Source of the DNA: Eleusine coracana subsp. coracana
Lineage: Eukaryota; Streptophyta; Magnoliopsida; Poales; Poaceae
Length of the DNA: 64,000 bases
Assembly: GCA_032690845.1 (NCBI GenBank)
Contig: CM064422.1
Span: 5,518,001 to 5,582,000 of the forward strand
Direction: 5' to 3'
This document shows positions 23,333 through 36,000 of this stretch, piece after piece (position 1 is the first letter of the stretch; each line of letters starts with the position of its first letter). The notes below the pieces were generated by a model that did not search any database, had not been told where the DNA came from, and saw only the letters and a list, made by a program, of their open reading frames with translations. The translations under genes and the position numbers were made by a program.

Positions 23333-24181
23333 CGATAAAGTCCACTTTACTCCCGTCATGTTTGCCCAAAGTCCGGTTATCCCCCTAGACTAACCTTTGG
23401 TTCATTTTATCCCCACTGTTTGCTAATCCCGTTCATTAAACCCCCTTAACCTGTTTTGTAATCCAGCACTATTGACATGGACAGGATTAATATGGGTTTT
23501 GCATCCCTGCATGACACGTGTATAATCACGTAGCTAAGGACGTGGGTACGGGTCAAATAACCCATCATGTCAGTACACAACATACAACTTATTTAATGGT
23601 CAGAGCCCCTTCATATGCCAAAGTGACCTACACACAAAACAAAAAAATTTGAATAAAATTTGTCACATAGTGTCAAAATTAACCCAATATTTCATCGTAA
23701 TAATTTAAGAATCGAGCATTACCAAGCAAATCGGACACCAAACTGCAGCTGTCAATGAGCAGCAAGACGTAGTCTTTGAGGGATGGATGGGACAGGGGAC
23801 ATCTCTGATGGCATCCTCCCCCTGAGCTCACCTGAGGATACTACGACTTCCCTCAACCTCGCCGAACACGCCACAGTAGCAGTTGCCGAACTCTAGGTGT
23901 TCCTCATGCAGCCATGTGCGATTGGGAACGATAAAAGTGCACACAAACGGGTGTGGCGGCCGTGCGCACGTTTTGAGTCAGTAATCATACACACATGTCA
24001 CGCAGGGATGAAAAACTCATCTGAATCCTGTCCACATCAGCAGTGCGGGATTAGAAAACCGGTTAAGGGGGTATAATGAACGGGATTAGTAAACAGTGGG
24101 GGGATAAAATGAATCAAAGGTTAGTCTAATAGGATATTCGGACTTTGGGCAAACATGAAGGGAGTAAAATAGACTTGATCC
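23333..24181. mobile_element. Mutator-like non-autonomous element with long TIRs
   Basis: The left end (CGATAAAGTCCACTTTACTCCC, continuing CATGTTTGCCCAAAGTC) and the reversed right end (GGATCAAGTCTATTTTACTCCC) stay recognisably similar for about 180 bases. The 849-bp element is flanked by the 9-bp direct repeat TATTTATAT at 23324-23332 and 24182-24190. Long terminal inverted repeats and a 9-bp target duplication are the Mutator-like pattern. No transposase is encoded. The paralogous flank at about 7600 runs through without the element. Confidence 0.85.
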
Positions 24182-24579
24182 TATTTATATCTAGTCTTAA
24201 ATATTTAAAAACATAATAAAGATAGGATATGCTATATATGGGTGCATTGACTAAGAGTTGATTTTATAGGGTGGATGTCAATGTGTGGACAACATATGGG
24301 TGGTAGCACATGACCCAAAAAGAGACCTCTTTCTCACCCCAATCATAAGAAAAAGAAAAGAAGCAATTGATTTTAGATTTGGTTGTAGAATATCTTTATG
24401 CAGATACCCCATGGGTAGCACTTCTATATCAATACATAATTAATACTTTAATAATCAACATTGATTCATTATCCTTAATTGATCTTGATTTTGTAATAGG
24501 TTGATTGAAAACTCTATATTTTCATCAAGATACTAAAAATTCTCAGTTTTTGTAATAATTGAATTCAATAACATCAGAG

Positions 24580-25430
24580 CTTATACATTTTGTAGTACAA
24601 ACTGAGCAGTAGTCTTTCGCAGGCGCAGACGTAGGACCTACTGCTGCTGGACACGGCGTCCGGCGGAACGACGTCGCAGGCGCAGACGTGGCCGAACGCG
24701 CCGGGGTCGTTGGCGAGCCCGACCCACGCGTCCAGCGCGCGGTCGTAGTGCGCGGGGCCCGCGAACGGGAGGGCCCACTCGCCGTGCCGCGTCCACCTGA
24801 ACAGCCGGCCCTCCTCCTCGTCATCCTCCGACGCGTCGAAGCTGAACGTGGCGGCGGCGGCGCCGCGGCTCCAGCCTGGAAAGGTACTGAAGAAGATGGC
24901 GCGGCCGTCGGGGGTCGAACGACGGCACCGGGAGCTCGCGCCACGCCCACGATCCGGGCTGCGACTGCGACGAGGAGAGCACCTCGAAGGAATTGGGGCC
25001 CAGCGCGAAGACCTGGTCGCGGCCCACGGGGGACGAAGGTGGTCTGGTCCGGGTCCGTCCATGACCTGGGCCGCGGGCCGTACGCGACGGCCCGCGTGCG
25101 GACGTCAAAGGCGGTGACGAGGCGGCGCGGCACCAGCGGGTGCGTGCTGTCCCAGGTCGGGTGCATCGCCACGATCGTGGTGCCGCCGGGGCCCGACGTG
25201 AAGCACCGCGGCGTCCCGCGGGGAGCCTCCACGCGGACCACGGCCGGCGGGAGCCGAAGCTCCGTGTAGTCGATCATCTCTGCTTCGTCGTCGGAATCGG
25301 GGTACAAGTCTACTACCTTGCGGATGCTGTATCCCCATCGCCAGTCGTCCGTGACGAGGTACAGGTGCGGCCGGTGCCGGCGCTTTGCGGTGGTGCCGGC
25401 GTCGCGTCCATCGGCCCGCCGCTTCGGCAT
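24580..25430 (-). pseudogene. DUF1668-like gene, two frameshifts, 3' truncated
   Basis: The start at 25430 gives MPKRRADGRDAG, RRHRPHLYLVTDDWRWGYS, IRKVVDL, VRVEAPRG, TTIVAMHP and FDVRTRAVAYGP. At 25028-25032 a run of five G (C on the coding strand) has one base too many, and the frame moves to VGRDQVFALGPNSFEVL. A second shift near 24920 leads to PDGRAIFFST, TFSFDASEDDEEE, RHGEWALPFAG, LDAWVGLANDPGAFGH and VCACDVV. After VCAC the family continues for about 130 residues (WK-S-E to FWM), but here the match stops. It shares its 5' flank with the fragments at 4935 and 18722. Confidence 0.85.
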
Positions 25431-26405
25431 TGTTTTCTTCTCGTGGCCTGTCCTGTTGTTTTGTCCCCTTTTTTTCTTCAAATTCTCGGTCTCGGTTTGT
25501 TTCGGTTGATTAATGTAGCGAGAGAATAGAACTTGTTTGAATTTGTTTCTGATTCGGTGTGCGTGCCTTCCATATCTGCCCGAGATTTGGTCTCGTGTTT
25601 GGAAATGTCATGAACATATGGTTAGCCAGAAATTCGCATAAACTCGCAGCCAAGCTGGGCTCTGGGCCGGCCGCTCATACCTACCAGGTGGGCCAGCGCC
25701 CATTGCTACGGCAGGAAGAGAGTTTGCAGCCCAAGCGGCAAGCGCTCCCCCGCGACTCCCGCAAGCCGCAGGCAGACCCCCACCACAGTCACCGGCCGTC
25801 TCCACCTTCTCCACCAGGTCCGGCGGTCGTTCTGAACCTCGCCGTCAGCCAAGCCTCCGGCCGCGATTCTCAACCTCTGCCGACGACGCATTAACCTGCC
25901 CTCCCCCCCCACCCCAGATCCGTCATCACCTCCGGCTCCGACCTTGCCGTCGGAGAAACACCGACCTTGGATCCATCTCTCGCAGTGAGTCCTCTCCCCC
26001 ATATCCTTCTGATTCTACCTCTCCGGTTTCTCTGCTCCAGGAGTACACCGGCATAGACGTGTAGTTTTAGGTATCGATTTGGAGTAGCTTGTGAGGATCA
26101 TGCATTTCGAGCTTCTGTGGGTTATTAAATCAAATGACCAGACTGGAACAACGCACCTTTTGCGTTTTATTACACTTGTTTGTAGATTCTGCTTCCAGTT
26201 CTAGGCTTATGCTTTTGTTTCATGGGCTCCACGGGCTGTCATTCCTCAATGCTGCAAATCTTAGCTAATCTGGCTTAGAAATTGTTCGTCAGTTGGAGCC
26301 TGGAGGTCCACCCCTCCCCCCTGATTTAGCTAAATCTCACCGATTGATTACAGGCAAGAAGCTTGCACAGCTCCAGCAGTTGGAGGCCAGTGGATCGTCT
26401 TCCCA

Positions 26406-27644
26406 ATGGCATCCTTGCAGCGCTGTGCGGCCTCTCCCCGATGCCAGCGCGGCACGGCCTTTTCCCTGCGTGGCGTAGCCTTTCCCCTGTCCCGCAGTAT
26501 CTTCATGCGAGGCCTTCATTTCAAGAGAAGGACGTCCTCGCGCCAGAGATTGCTGGTAACATCCTAAACCTAAACTAGTTATGATGTAGATCCCCACATT
26601 CCTTTCTTTTGGTTAGTTGTAATGTGCAACGCTCAATTATTTTTTTTCAGAATCGTGCAAGATTTCTTTTCGGACTGCTCACGTCCTCAAGATTGATGAG
26701 AGGTTCCCCTGCTGAGATATCTGCATGGCTAGAAATTCATCTGGCAACTCAAGCACGTCACATCCCTGTATGTACAATATATAATACTTCCCTGCTAAAT
26801 TCTCTATAATGTATTGTTTGTCTATTACTCTGTGATACAAATTTCACATGGCAGTGTGGTAATATATTGATTTACTCTGTAGCCTGCTTTGAGAGCGCTT
26901 TTCATTTTTGACACTGCAACTGAAAAGCGTGAAGATCTTCCTACTTTTGTCGAGGATAATTGCAGGCTTCGCATGTCAATAGACCCTGGTAGAGGTCCGA
27001 CTGCTGCAGTTGTGGAGTGGTTTACAAACCTGCATTCATTGGGCTTTTCACTCTCGGGCAACTTCAACGCCACAGACTTTGCACTCAATCATTCTGAATT
27101 ACTAAGAGGTCAAAGGAAGCTCTTGATGAAATTGAGGAAGCTTACTCTTAAGAGGAGAAGAAGGGACATGGCATCTTGTGCGGACATGATTTTTTATGGT
27201 TTTTATAACATAGGATATGGTATTATGTCTCTTGAAACCAAACACCTTGTGTCGCTGCTTAAGCACTTCAAGCCAAGGTACTCGTTCCTGGTACGCAATC
27301 ATGCATGTCATGAAAATGAGGCCGGTAAGGTTGCTCTCTTTGAGATCATGTGTAATCGGCTACATGTGCTGGAGAAGATTGACAAGCCCAAGTACAAGAA
27401 GATTGACAAGCCCAAGTACAACAGGATCATGGGGAAAATACGATGTTGTAGAAAGTTTTCGATTGGTGCAGATATCTATCTAGCTGAAGTTCTTGAGTAC
27501 CAGAACCAGATGGAGGAGGAAGGGGTCGCAGACCCGGTATTCTTGGTTGAACTTCAGAAAGCTATGGACGAGGAAGGGGAGCTCGCTGGCCTTGGGTGTC
27601 ATATACCTAGTTTAGGTATACGCCTGCTTCATGAAGAAGAATAG
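26406..27644 (+). CDS. Unrecognised protein with organelle-type N-terminus
   Basis: Three exons, 26406-26555, 26651-26767 and 26883-27644, join in phase 0 with GT-AG introns and encode 342 residues. The first 50 residues are rich in Arg, Ser and Ala and have no acidic residue (starting MASLQRCAASPRC, later RRTSSRQRLL), which suggests mitochondrial or plastid import. The body is mixed alpha-helix-like and charged, with no domain I recognise. Visible segments are ALRALFIFDTATEKREDLP, SPAEISAWLEIH and a Cys-containing KIRCCRKFSIGADIYL. An 8-codon unit (KIDKPKYK) is repeated in tandem at about 27379-27426. The acidic end LLHEEE closes the frame. A multi-exon frame with consistent phases argues for a real gene. 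Function is unknown. Confidence 0.65.
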
Positions 27645-28131
27645 TGGGATGCTTTTCTCACAAATTTTCATTGGGAAATGTTGTATATTAAGAATTAACT
27701 TGTCAAATTGACAGAAGCTTCAATGTTCTTTGTTCTATGAAGTGGAGATGGTTTGTGTATTTGATGTTGTTATGCATTTATGCTGATGCAGTGATGCCTG
27801 AATGCTTCCTTTCGCCCCGTCTATCACTCTGAACATTGAGCAGACCAAAAATAGGCCGACACTCGTTCTCCATTGGGCCATCAGGATTTCGCACGTGGCC
27901 CGTGAGATAAACCAGCCCAAGCCTAATAAAGCCTGCAATCTTGATACACCAGCCACCAGCAGATAAGGTTGTGGATGGACATCAGAGCAAGAGGCTCCGC
28001 CGATCAAAGCCTCCAGCTGATCTAAGAACGAAATCCAAGATACACGAGCTATCTCTACTCGCGTTCATTGCCTCAGCCACTGTGGCGTCACTGCTACATT
28101 GCATTGCAGAGGTCGTGCCTTGGGATCAGCG

Positions 28132-28906
28132 ATGCCTTCCCCTCCTCCGCCGCCGCCGGTGTCGCCGCTGAACAAGTGCTGCTCGTCGCCGCCACCGCCG
28201 AAGCTGCAGCGAGCTGCTGAGATCAAGCAGCCTATCTGTGCGTAGCTTATTACTCTTCATCTCGCGTGGCGTCGCCTCGAGCCATTGATAAATTCTCGCG
28301 TGCCAATGCAAACAGCGCAGGCGGAGCGCGGGTGCTGATCGCCACCAGGAGAGCGCACGCGGCCTCACTCCTCCTCAGCCTCGCCGGCGCGGCGGCGGTG
28401 GCGGCGCCGGTCGTCAGGGCGGAGGAGGAGAAGAGCGGCGAGGAAGGCGTCCTGGGCGCCATCAAGTCCATCTTCGACCCGAACGAGAAGACCAAGGCGG
28501 GGAAAATGCTGCCCAAGGCGTACCTCAAGGCGGCGAGGGAGGTGGTGCGCACGCTCCGGGAATCGCTGGAAGAGGACGACGGCGGCGACATTGCCAAGTT
28601 CCGGCGGAATGCCGACGCCGCCAAGGAGTCGATCAGGGAGTTCTTGGGCGGGTGGCGAGGCCAGCAGGCCGTGGCCGCCGAGGTACATCACGTCCTGCCG
28701 TCCGTGCAAGCTCAATGGTTTTTTTTTTTCCTTTTCCTCAATTCAATTACCTGCCTGGCTCACTGCAGGAATCTTACGTCGCGTTGGAGAAGGCGATCAG
28801 ATCGTTGGCGGAGTTCTACTCCAAAGCAGGACCCTCCGCTTCGCTTCCACAGGAGGTGAAGAACAAGATCCTAGACGACCTCAACATAGCAGAAGCCTAC
28901 CTGTAG
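28132..28906 (+). CDS. PSII D1 processing/assembly factor Psb27-H2 (LPA19)
   Basis: Exons 28132-28237, 28321-28682 and 28769-28906 give 201 residues. Psb27-H2 (LPA19 in Arabidopsis) is a thylakoid-lumen protein that assists C-terminal processing of the D1 precursor during photosystem II assembly. The protein begins with a plastid-type transit region, then a Ser/Ala-rich hydrophobic segment (SLLLSLAGAAAVAA) ending at APVVRAE, a typical lumenal cleavage region. The mature part has GVLGAIKSIFDPNEKTKAGK, LPKAYLKAAREVVRTLRE, KFRRNADAAKESIREFL, WRGQ, then after intron 2 ESYVALEKAIRSLAEFYSK and KILDDLNIAEAYL. These match the family from memory. Intron 1 is only 83 bp and splits a Cys codon. The start at 28132 is preferred over 28266 because its splice phase joins the transit region. 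The gene converges with the IDM1-like gene. Confidence 0.88.
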
Positions 28907-29313
28907 TCTGTAGATTCTGCATTTTGCAACATTGTAGTACTGCATAAGGGGAGCGAGCGTATTTCACATGCCATTCTTCCGGGATGTTGCAAACACATTT
29001 TGCACGGAAATAAGCAGGCTACAAACCAGATGCTGATTCAACCGCGACAAGACTTCAATTTGTACCGACAATGCAGGCTACATGATGGCGATTTTCTGCT
29101 TTCCATACACTACATATATCATACAAAGATGGACATATCTTACATAGATGAGACATGATTTCAGTAATGAGTTGAAAAAGGAAAGAAAAAAACTATTAAC
29201 AAAATGGCTTGATTTTGTGGCTCCATTAGCCCTCGGAGTTTAACTGTTTAAATAACGGTAAAACAGAGCGGAACAATTATCCCCAACAAATCTTACGACG
29301 AGGAAATAAACTA

Positions 29314-29604
29314 TCATCTCCACTCTGCTGCCTTAGCAGCTGGGCATAGAGTTAGGTGGTCGGAGTCAACGCTTTTCTCTACTGCACAGGCTGACGGGTC
29401 AAGTAAGTCTAAAACTTCTGGGGAAAACAACAGGGTTGCCAAAGTCATCTTCAAAAAAACAAACCCTCTTTCTTCTACCAAAAGGTGGATGTCATATGCT
29501 AACTGCATCACGCCTTCATCCATGCAAAGCTTGGGCTTTCTCTTGCAAAACAGGTACACCACTTTGATTGGCCCAGAAAATTGTAACCAAAGCTTAGCAG
29601 TCTG
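29314..29604 (-). other. 97-codon open frame behind a strong splice acceptor
   Basis: A T-rich tract ending TTTTTTTTATGCAG precedes the frame at 29604, which stays open to a stop at 29314. It could be the 3'-terminal exon of the IDM1-like transcript. Joined to the weak donor at 30101-30100, however, the phase gives a stop after two codons, so the open frame would be 3' UTR. The product (VVYLFCKRKPKLCMDEG and so on) matches no family I know. Confidence 0.3.
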
Positions 29605-30075
29605 CATAAAAAAAATGTAAAAATATGAGAGCCATGCAACTGAAAGAGTCAAGAATTGTATTACTCATGCATTTACAGATATTTTCTAGGAACCCAACAG
29701 AAAAATCTACTGCCCATACCAACACTATTACAGAACTGTTCTACAGAACAAAACTTTGTTGCTTATCTGAAGAATATTTGTTTTTACTATTTTCTTAATG
29801 AATGTTTACTTGTACAATTATCTCAAGTAACATGGAAGCTTAACACGCAATCATCAAGGAAGAAATTATTGCAATGAAATATCATGGTTGCAAGTATCAT
29901 CAGCATTTTTGTTGCTGTCCACAATCCACATAGGATCAACACTTGCAACGGAGCAAAGAAAATATTTATTAGCCACATTAGATTGTTTCCCGGATTGTTT
30001 GCAAAGAAAACATCATCAGTTGTATAAAACAGCCGCTCCCTATGAAACAAAATGACAAGAAAATAATTGGCAGAT

Positions 30076-33000
30076 TCATAAGGAATATATCATGTTCTGA
30101 CCTCCTTCAGAACATGGTTGTTTGTCAGGTAAATCCTTCTTCAGCAATGGCTTTTGCAGAAGACCTGTACCAGGAAAAACTAACATGCTAATTGACTTCA
30201 CTTCTTGCTTCTCAGAATCTTTGAGTGGACTAAACCCAAATTTCGATGTCCATGTGTCCACAAGTTCTGTGATAGCAGGAATGATCAACTTCTCAACATT
30301 GAGAGAGCTAAGGATCTGAAACAGAAGACAAAAGGGCAATTCGCCCATCAGAGAAGTCAAATTAAGCACAATATCAAGTTCATTAATCTATAAAGTATTA
30401 TGGTCATCATCAGTGTAAGGTGCTTAGACAGGTCAATCATGCAAGGCATACAAGTACAACAGTATTAGGATTGTAATGATTGGAAAAGGAACAAGGAGCT
30501 ATTACTGAAGACCATAGGACTGTCAGGTAAAAAAAAAACATAGGACTGTCAAAAAGCAATTTCTTCAAATAACTGTAGTCCCGTATGGCCTTATACGGGA
30601 TAGCATCATGGAGCATGCATAAAAGAATATTGATACTAGTCTCAGATCAAGGAACCTTTTCAATTCCATCTAGAAGTCGGCGGCACATCCCTTGGCGTCT
30701 ATACATATTCCGGGTACCGATGAATGGCATTTCAGCTAGCTTAGTGCCATGTATTCTGTTTCAGAATAAGATATTGTAACAATAAAATTGTATCAGAATC
30801 CAGCAGTTCAAGAAAAGAACAGAAAACAAACAGAGGATGTGTAACATTAACATGTCTTAACAGAAGTGTAGTAGTAAGTTACACAAAGATCACGTAAAAG
30901 AATTATGAATTATGCAGACTATCAATTTGTCAGAGAACATGAAGCTCACATCTCCCTAAAGGCATTGATACTTTTCAGTATCATGAAGCTATTTGACGTA
31001 TAGAAAAATACAGTACAGTACAGGAAGGATATATTTTCCTTCAAATTATGAAACACAAGATGTTTACAGATAATGCAGGTAATTAGAGCCAATATATGGC
31101 TGTCGTCATTGCTTAGTGATCAAAGTAGTCAGGGTACTAATCAAGATCACTGGAAAGATACCAACTCAATTGTGCTTCAAAATCAGAAAATGAAGTGAAT
31201 ATATGAAAAATCCTTGCCTCGTACATTGAAACAAAATTGGTTTGTTCAAGGGTTTTCAGATCCTAAAGTATGATTCCATTGAACCACACAAGCATTCAGC
31301 TGCATGGATACATTGGACTGCAGCTCTCCAAACACAGCATTCAAGGCCATAGTCATAAGACACAGCAAGAAAAAAAAACTCACCTGACAGATGCTGCAGC
31401 TATTATTTCATCCCCACGTTCCAAAATGAATATATAGAATCCTCGGAAATCCAGTCGGATAAAGTTTGATCTGCATGCAAGCAAAGACAAAAAGGAGATA
31501 TAACAATCAAACATCTCTTAAAAAAAAATGACATTGTGGCTTGTTTCCACACAAAGAAAAAGCTGCCAGTTACATAGCAAACAAAATGTTCCAAGCAATG
31601 AGTATCAAATCAACCTCACTAAGGTGAACTAGCACACGATAACAAGTATTAGGTCAACCCTACTAAAGCCACATATAAGCTAATGTAAGCATTAAGACAG
31701 GTCACCAGCTAATAGCTTCTGGTATATTACAGTCATAAGCAGCATTGGCCGCTTTTGTCATTTGATGTATGTATAAGTGATATTTTGTTCTTGTTATAGC
31801 CTTCGTTTGATGTTTTCTATTTACATGTGTACATTTGCCATATATACATATCAGTATTGAATAATCTGTCTACTTGTTCGCAAATAAAGAGCAGATAATG
31901 CATAAAGTGCTAGTGGTTTGTAGTTTGCACCCACTATTATGACCTATCACTAGTTAAACTAACCCACTCTTATGACCTATCACTAGCTAAACTACGACAT
32001 ACTATATAAGGGAACTAGTAAAAATGAGCCTGAGTCGAGTCAATACACGACGAAACCTTTGCCAGAAGCCACAATAAATCAGGTTACATGGGCTCAGGAC
32101 AACCATTACATTAAAAAAATTAAAGATAGAAGGTGTTATATACGTTAAATGCAGGTCAATACAGTTTCCTTATATATTCATAGGCTCTGAATAAAAAGAT
32201 GTGTTAAAGTATGCGTCAACAATGTGCCACACTACAATATGGTCCCATGCTGCTTCCAACCCCTATTATGCAGAATTGCAGATATGATCCAGGTTGTTCC
32301 AAATGAAAATAAAGACCATACAGAGAATTTTATATCATTAGATTAGATAAACTCAGAAACCTTTATGTCTAAAATGGAAGTGACCGAAGTCTTTATCTAG
32401 AAGTATTTAACCTTTAGTTAAATCAATGACGAGGATACTCATGAACTCAGGTCGATCTATGAAGAGCTATGCATCTCTGTGTTTTGCCTTACACAAAGCT
32501 GATAAGCTAAAAATGAACGGCTATTTCTGTACTATCATCAACTCAGTTGTTCATTCCCTAAAAAAAAAACTCAGTTGTTCATTATGATCCAACCACCAAA
32601 ACACAAGCACCACATACAGAGAGAGGAAGAGGGAAAGAGAAAAGTGCAAAAGTAAGGCCAAAGCAGGGTAAAAAACTATCACGTATTACAAAGCTTGAAA
32701 GTTGATTGCAAGAAAGATATATGCATACCCACAGCTATACACAACATTGCGTATTAAGTTGATACCAGTTCTCTGGTCAACAATTGGACGAAAGCACTCA
32801 TCCATTAATGAAAATGCAATAGCAATCTTTGAGTTACACTCAAACCGTGTGTCCAATGCAAGGACTGTTTCTGGTACATCTTCATGAATGCGTTGAATCA
32901 CTCTGCATGAATAATCTGGTCCAAGATCCTTCTTGACTGCAAGAAGACTCCGTAATTCTGTAGACAGCTGCATCACATAAAATAGTGAATCACACAAAGA

Positions 33001-36000
33001 TCAATGGAACTTGTTCGGAGAGATGGGGTTTGTCATCAAGAGTTAAAAACACATTGATAGAACAAAAAAAAATCAAATAGATAGAGAGAATTAAAACCAA
33101 AGTGTTTTCTTGATGAAAAAAAGTTGTCATACAGAGCATTTTTTGGAAGACTAAACAATGAGATAGTGTTGCTGTTCATTTCCTCGGTGGTGTGGCATTG
33201 GCATTTATGTACATCAAAAACTAGAAGTATAGTTCGAGGGTGCAAAAGATCCACATCAACTTCAACGGTAGAGAAAACCATTTACTAACTAGATAAAAAG
33301 GACTAATCATTATTAAATAAGAGTTCAAACAGCAATTCTTGTAGTATCTTATCATATGTGATTGCTCATAACTGTGAACTTATGAACATCAAAAGTCAGT
33401 GACATTCTGATAATTTCTGTACATTTCTATGATACTGGAATTATCATGTACACAATCAAAAACCAAAGCCCATAATAGATCCTGACAGATTTGGTGCAGA
33501 TATTGAAGTATTGAACAACTAATGTATCAAAGAATGAATGAACATAAAATGCTATCTCATGAATCATGCTCATTGAAAATTACAAGATAATGAGTCAGAA
33601 ATGTAATGAAAAAAGAATAAATGTGTGATAATTATTACCAGTCTGCAACTGTGTTGGCAGAATAAAATGTCTGATTGATCAGAGTCGCAGGTTACAGAAT
33701 CAATCTCATGAGAGCAAGCTTGGTGATCTACAGACATGGAATACTCAAAAACATGAGTGATGATCACAATATTAGAGCAAAAAGGTAACAAAAATCTTAT
33801 AGAAAAAACTTCAATGTTTGAAAGAACCATGGAGAAAATATAAACAGAGATCACATACACTTTTCTTCACACTGGGAACAAGTACGCAATGAAGAATCAA
33901 CACCAGCATTGTCTTCCGCATCATGACTAGAATGTTCATGACAAAATTTACACGAGCAGTTTGCACAACACCAGTTATCAGAAGGAAGTGCCTGCAATTT
34001 GGAAGATTGTTCCATTGAGAGAAATGCTACATTGAATACATTTATCAACCCTTATCAGTATTAAAAAATTAGTGTACTATCTCAGCATTTAAGTTTTCAA
34101 TACATCTCCGATTCAGGATCAGAACAAATATAATAAGCAGAGAAATGAGATATTGTCAAAATTTAGTCACCCAATAATAAAAGACATTGAATATCAATCG
34201 AGCGAACAACCTGGAACAATATTCATGTGAGAAGCTTAAATATATACCTCCAGTCCTAGACAACTCATGTGGAATGTCGAGGGGCATCCATCGCAGCAGA
34301 TCAAATCGCCTCCATCGCCGCAAATACCACATGTGTCATCATTGGGGTCATCACCCTCGGTGCTGATAGGAAAGAAAGCCTGCTTTTCTTTCTCAGACTG
34401 CTTATTCCACGCATTAATGAGACAATGTAAAAGGTCAATATCCAGCTCATCTACAAGTATGTTCCTGAATGACTTCTTCACTTCACCACCAGCATGAACC
34501 ACAAATTCATGTACTGTGAGGACCTTGGTACAGCAGCTACAATTGATCCCGTCCCTAGTGACGGTACCCTGTAATAAAACTTCTGAGTGGCAGTCATCCA
34601 TACATTTCAGCTTAGAGTTGACCGACAGAACATCCAGATCAATCAGCCAGGAGAAAATTGAGCGCTTCCATTTATAAGGAACAAAACCATCGTCATCGTT
34701 TCCAGACTCCTTGTTTGAACCACGAGCAAGTAGAGCACAGCCACCTCGCTTTTTTCTTTCAGTGCCTAAATGCAGTCTTCTTGAATTTGTAATCTTTTTC
34801 TTCTTTTCCTTCAACTTGCCCTTAGATTTTTTTAGCTTTTTTAGCATAATATTTTTCTTCTTTCTCAACTTCTGAAGCTCTACTTTGGTTCTTCGCCCAT
34901 TCACAACAACTCTTTTCAATGTGCTAAGGTCATTCTCTGTTAAAGTACAACCTGGAGTACTGGAGGCATATTCTTTGCCCAAACTACTGACAGAATCCTT
35001 TTGTTCAGATTCTACACCTTCGAGAAACACAGCATATGCCTTTGTGACTGACCAGTAAGATCCTTTACCACTGGGAGGTATATACACAGAATCCATGTAA
35101 TTTCTACCATTCCGGGGTCTCTGATCAATTTTCCAGCCAGCATTTACAAGTATTTCTTTTATTTGTGCACTTATCTTTTGCTTTTGTTCGATACGACTTC
35201 CTGTATTCATCTGCTCACTTGGGCTAGCAGGTCCCAAGATGGAAGCCTTTCCTTTATCTTCCTGTACCTCCATTTCCTCATTTTCTGCATGCTGAGAGGA
35301 GCTAGATTCAGATTTTGCCAGAACAGGTCTACCCAAACGCAACCTAGACTCCACCCTTTGTTTATGCTCAGAATTTTTTCTCTTCCGCCGGTTTTTCCTC
35401 ACAGTAATGACTTCTTGCGAATCACTGGAGTCATCTTCTTCTTTGACGACACGAGGGGCAGCACCACGCCTCGGTCTGCTACAAGTTTTCCTGTAGGAAG
35501 TATCACTGCCAGTCTCGTCATCACCAGATTCATCCTGTGACAGCTTACAGGCATTTCGATTAGAGCGGCTGGAAGATCTGCAAGAGCTAACTAGCTGAGC
35601 ACGATTTTTCCGTTCCCTCAAAATACGCCTATTTTCCAAATCACAATTATTTCCAGTATGTTCATCTCTAGCAGACTTATTTGATTGCTCTAACTCAGTA
35701 TCAGAAGGAGTATTTCTTGTTCTTTTCCTTGATGAGATGGCTATTGTTGACCTTCTAGCTGTTTTGTCAAGCCCTGATCCCATTATCCTGTTCATACCAG
35801 CAACAATCTTCTGGCCAACTGATTGCTGTACACGAGTCTTATTTTCGGATTTAACTCCTTCAGAATCGGTATGTTCTGTATCATTTTTCTCAGTGATGGC
35901 TGAACCAGAGATATTCTGATCCATCGCAGGAACTGCAGCTTTGGTTATTTTCTTAACAACGCCGACACATGTCATTAATGGCTGCGACTTCAAAGTGATC

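Noticed and set aside
23333..24181. Candidate CRISPR-like or LTR pair
   Set aside because: The repeated ends are inverted, not direct, with a 9-bp target duplication; it is a Mutator-like element.
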